Source of the DNA: Chloroflexota bacterium
GTDB taxonomy: Bacteria; Chloroflexota; Anaerolineae; B4-G1
Assembly: GCA_011046405.1 (NCBI GenBank)
Contig: DSAR01000220.1
Location: 1-7,382 of the forward strand
Reading direction: 5' to 3'
DNA length: 7,382 nt
In this document: positions 6,306 to 7,382 of the stretch, one piece after another
How positions within the stretch are numbered: the stretch's first letter is position 1
Layout: every line of letters begins with the position of its first letter
Position numbers and translations under genes: made by a program
The notes under the pieces: model-generated
What the model was told of the DNA's origin: nothing
Database searches by the model: none
The model's input: the letters and a program-made list of their open reading frames with translations, nothing else

Positions 6306-6373
6306 GTTTGTAGTAGGCGATTTATCGCCGTAAAAGCGCGCTGAAGCCGCTACCTAGCGCGCGTACTACGAAC
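6306..6373. repeat. 68-base palindromic repeat with TACTACRAAC-type ends
   Basis: The ends are inverted repeats: GTTTGTAGTA (6306-6315) against TACTACGAAC (6364-6373), nine of ten bases matching. Inside are two further stems: GGCGAT/ATCGCC (6316-6321 with 6324-6329, two-base loop), and GCGCGCT/AGCGCGC (6336-6342 with 6356-6362, 13-base loop). A unit of this size, non-coding, with GTAGTA/TACTAC ends and internal hairpins lying between genes, resembles REP-like or small MITE-like dispersed repeats. I recall similar ends from Chloroflexota and cyanobacterial intergenic DNA, but copy number cannot be checked in one window. Confidence 0.6.
6332..6362 (-). terminator. Possible terminator after the M19 peptidase gene
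   Basis: On the minus strand GCGCGCT (6356-6362) and AGCGCGC (6336-6342) form a seven-base stem, followed directly by TTTT (6332-6335). It starts 45 bases after the peptidase stop and lies inside the palindromic repeat. The 13-base loop makes it only moderately convincing. If it works, the peptidase and the transporter are separate transcription units. Confidence 0.4.
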
Positions 6374-6407
6374 AAGGCTTGAATCGTTTGAAACACACCC
6401 ATCCTTT

Positions 6408-7382
6408 TTACGCACGCCACGTATCGCGCAATACGCGCACCCAATTCTCGTTGGCGATCTTGCGCAAGGCCGCTTCGTCGTAACCGTGAGCCCGCAACGC
6501 CTCCACGAGTTTCGGCAATCCGCTCGCGTCGCTGATTTCGCGTGATATTCGGGCTCCATCGAAGTCGGACCCAAATGCCACGTGCTCCACGCCTATCCGC
6601 TCCACGATGTGATTGACGTGACGCACCCATACGGACAGTGGTGTGTTATCATCAAATTGGCCATCGGGCCGGAGATCACTCACCTGGAAGTTGACGCCCA
6701 CAACCCCGCCCGACGCGCCAATGGCGTCCAACTGCTCGTCGGTCAGATTACGGGTCGAGGGGCAGATAGCGTGTGCGGCCGTGTGAGAAGAGACCAACGG
6801 CGCGTCCGACAACCGGGCGACGTCCCAGAACCCGCGCTCGTTCAGGTGGGCCAGGTCGATCAAAATCCCCAGCGCATTGCAAGCACGCACCAGTTTGTGT
6901 CCGGCATCCGTCAGACCAGGACCGGTGTCGGGGGAAAGGGGAAATCCAAAGGGGACGCCGTGACCAAAGGCGTTGGGCCGGCTCCAAACGATGCCCAGAG
7001 AGCGCAATCCTGTCTCGTAGAAAACGTATAGAGCATCCAGATCTGGATCAATGGCCTCGGCGCCTTCGAAGTGTAAGACCACGGCGAGGACACCCTGGTC
7101 TAAACAGCTTTCCAACTCGTCCGCACGACGCACGACCTGGATCTGTCCATCAGAGGCCGCCTCCAGGCGGAAAAGGGCCGCCAGCGCCGAAAATGTAAAT
7201 CGTCGGGCCTCGGTCATCTCGATCGCTGGCGCCATATCGACCCGGTAACCATCGGCAGAAACGGTCAGTGCACCGCCGTAAGACCAATCCGAGCCGCTCG
7301 GCGGACAGACAGCGAACATCCCCCCGGCAAATCCTCCTTGACGCGCCCGGGGGAGATCGAGGTGCCCATGATTGCTCTGGAC
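6408..7382 (-). CDS. Peptidase family M19 (membrane/renal dipeptidase type), 5' end beyond the window
   Basis: This is a zinc-dependent dipeptidase fold. The frame stays open to the window edge, so the gene starts outside; an ATG at 7319 is internal. Counting from the first visible codon (7382-7380), 324 codons plus TAA are present. The expected dinuclear zinc ligands are all there: His7 and Asp9 (HLD), Glu106 in HFEGAE, His179 in IDLAHLN and His200 in SSHTAAH. Arg211 (STRN) and Asp273 (FGSDFDG) match the carboxylate-binding and catalytic positions. The spacings Glu-His 73, His-His 21 and His-Arg 11 equal those I recall for human renal dipeptidase. The position of its His152 is Trp133 here. 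The family cleaves dipeptides, often tolerating D-residues at the C-terminal side. Only the first few residues are missing, so a signal peptide can be neither seen nor excluded. Standing upstream of a peptide importer on the same strand, it may process imported dipeptides, although a 299-base gap with a hairpin separates them. Confidence 0.92.
   Translation of the reverse strand, partial: VQSNHGHLDLPRARQGGFAGGMFAVCPPSGSDWSYGGALTVSADGYRVDMAPAIEMTEARRFTFSALAALFRLEAASDGQIQVVRRADELESCLDQGVLAVVLHFEGAEAIDPDLDALYVFYETGLRSLGIVWSRPNAFGHGVPFGFPLSPDTGPGLTDAGHKLVRACNALGILIDLAHLNERGFWDVARLSDAPLVSSHTAAHAICPSTRNLTDEQLDAIGASGGVVGVNFQVSDLRPDGQFDDNTPLSVWVRHVNHIVERIGVEHVAFGSDFDGARISREISDASGLPKLVEALRAHGYDEAALRKIANENWVRVLRDTWRA

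Noticed and set aside
1..7382. tRNA, rRNA, CRISPR array, toxin-antitoxin or phage genes
   Set aside because: No cloverleaf, rRNA-like tract, regularly spaced repeats or such coding frames were recognised. The window is filled by transporter and peptidase genes.

Overview
The window is one end of an accessory nutrient-uptake locus, and every gene lies on the minus strand. Reading in the direction of transcription (high to low coordinates) it holds: the 3' part of a peptidase family M19 (renal/membrane dipeptidase type) gene; a 299-base gap; a large lipoprotein peptide-binding protein; a strong terminator-like hairpin; and then the two permeases (DppB and DppC types) and two ATPases (DppD and DppF types) of a dipeptide/oligopeptide ABC importer. 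Together these make a complete five-component Opp/Dpp-family transporter next to a peptidase that could cleave imported dipeptides. No previously undescribed system is evident. The points that deserve attention are structural details of this ordinary locus.

The organism is a bacterium with a moderately GC-rich genome. A lipoprotein signal ending in an LSAC lipobox, followed by a long Pro/Glu/Thr linker, together with a DxDGDGxxD insert in DppB and short palindromic repeats with TACTACRAAC-type ends, reminds me of Chloroflexota (Anaerolineae-like). This is an impression from family resemblance, not a demonstration.

Layout: 1-275 is non-coding and holds a foldback inverted repeat (3-145) and a stem-loop (209-238) behind the last gene. 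276-1256 is the DppF-type ATPase. 1253-2240 is the DppD-type ATPase, whose reading frame is broken by one extra base at 1380/1381. As it stands the protein ends at 1317, but the other frame runs on with a textbook C-terminus and overlaps the dppF start by four bases. 2250-3206 is DppC, 3231-4262 is DppB, 4263-4365 holds the terminator-like hairpin, and 4366-6108 is the binding protein. 6109-6407 is a leader/intergenic region with a 68-base palindromic repeat. 6408-7382 is the M19 peptidase, which runs off the window.

The likely mode of working is as follows. The lipid-anchored receptor captures peptides and delivers them to the DppB/DppC channel, and the DppD/DppF ATPases power import. The receptor gene is separated from the rest by a partial terminator, which would let it be made in excess over the membrane parts. 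The four transporter genes after the hairpin are tightly packed (gaps of 24 and 9 bases, then a 4-base overlap in the repaired frame) and each has a good Shine-Dalgarno sequence.
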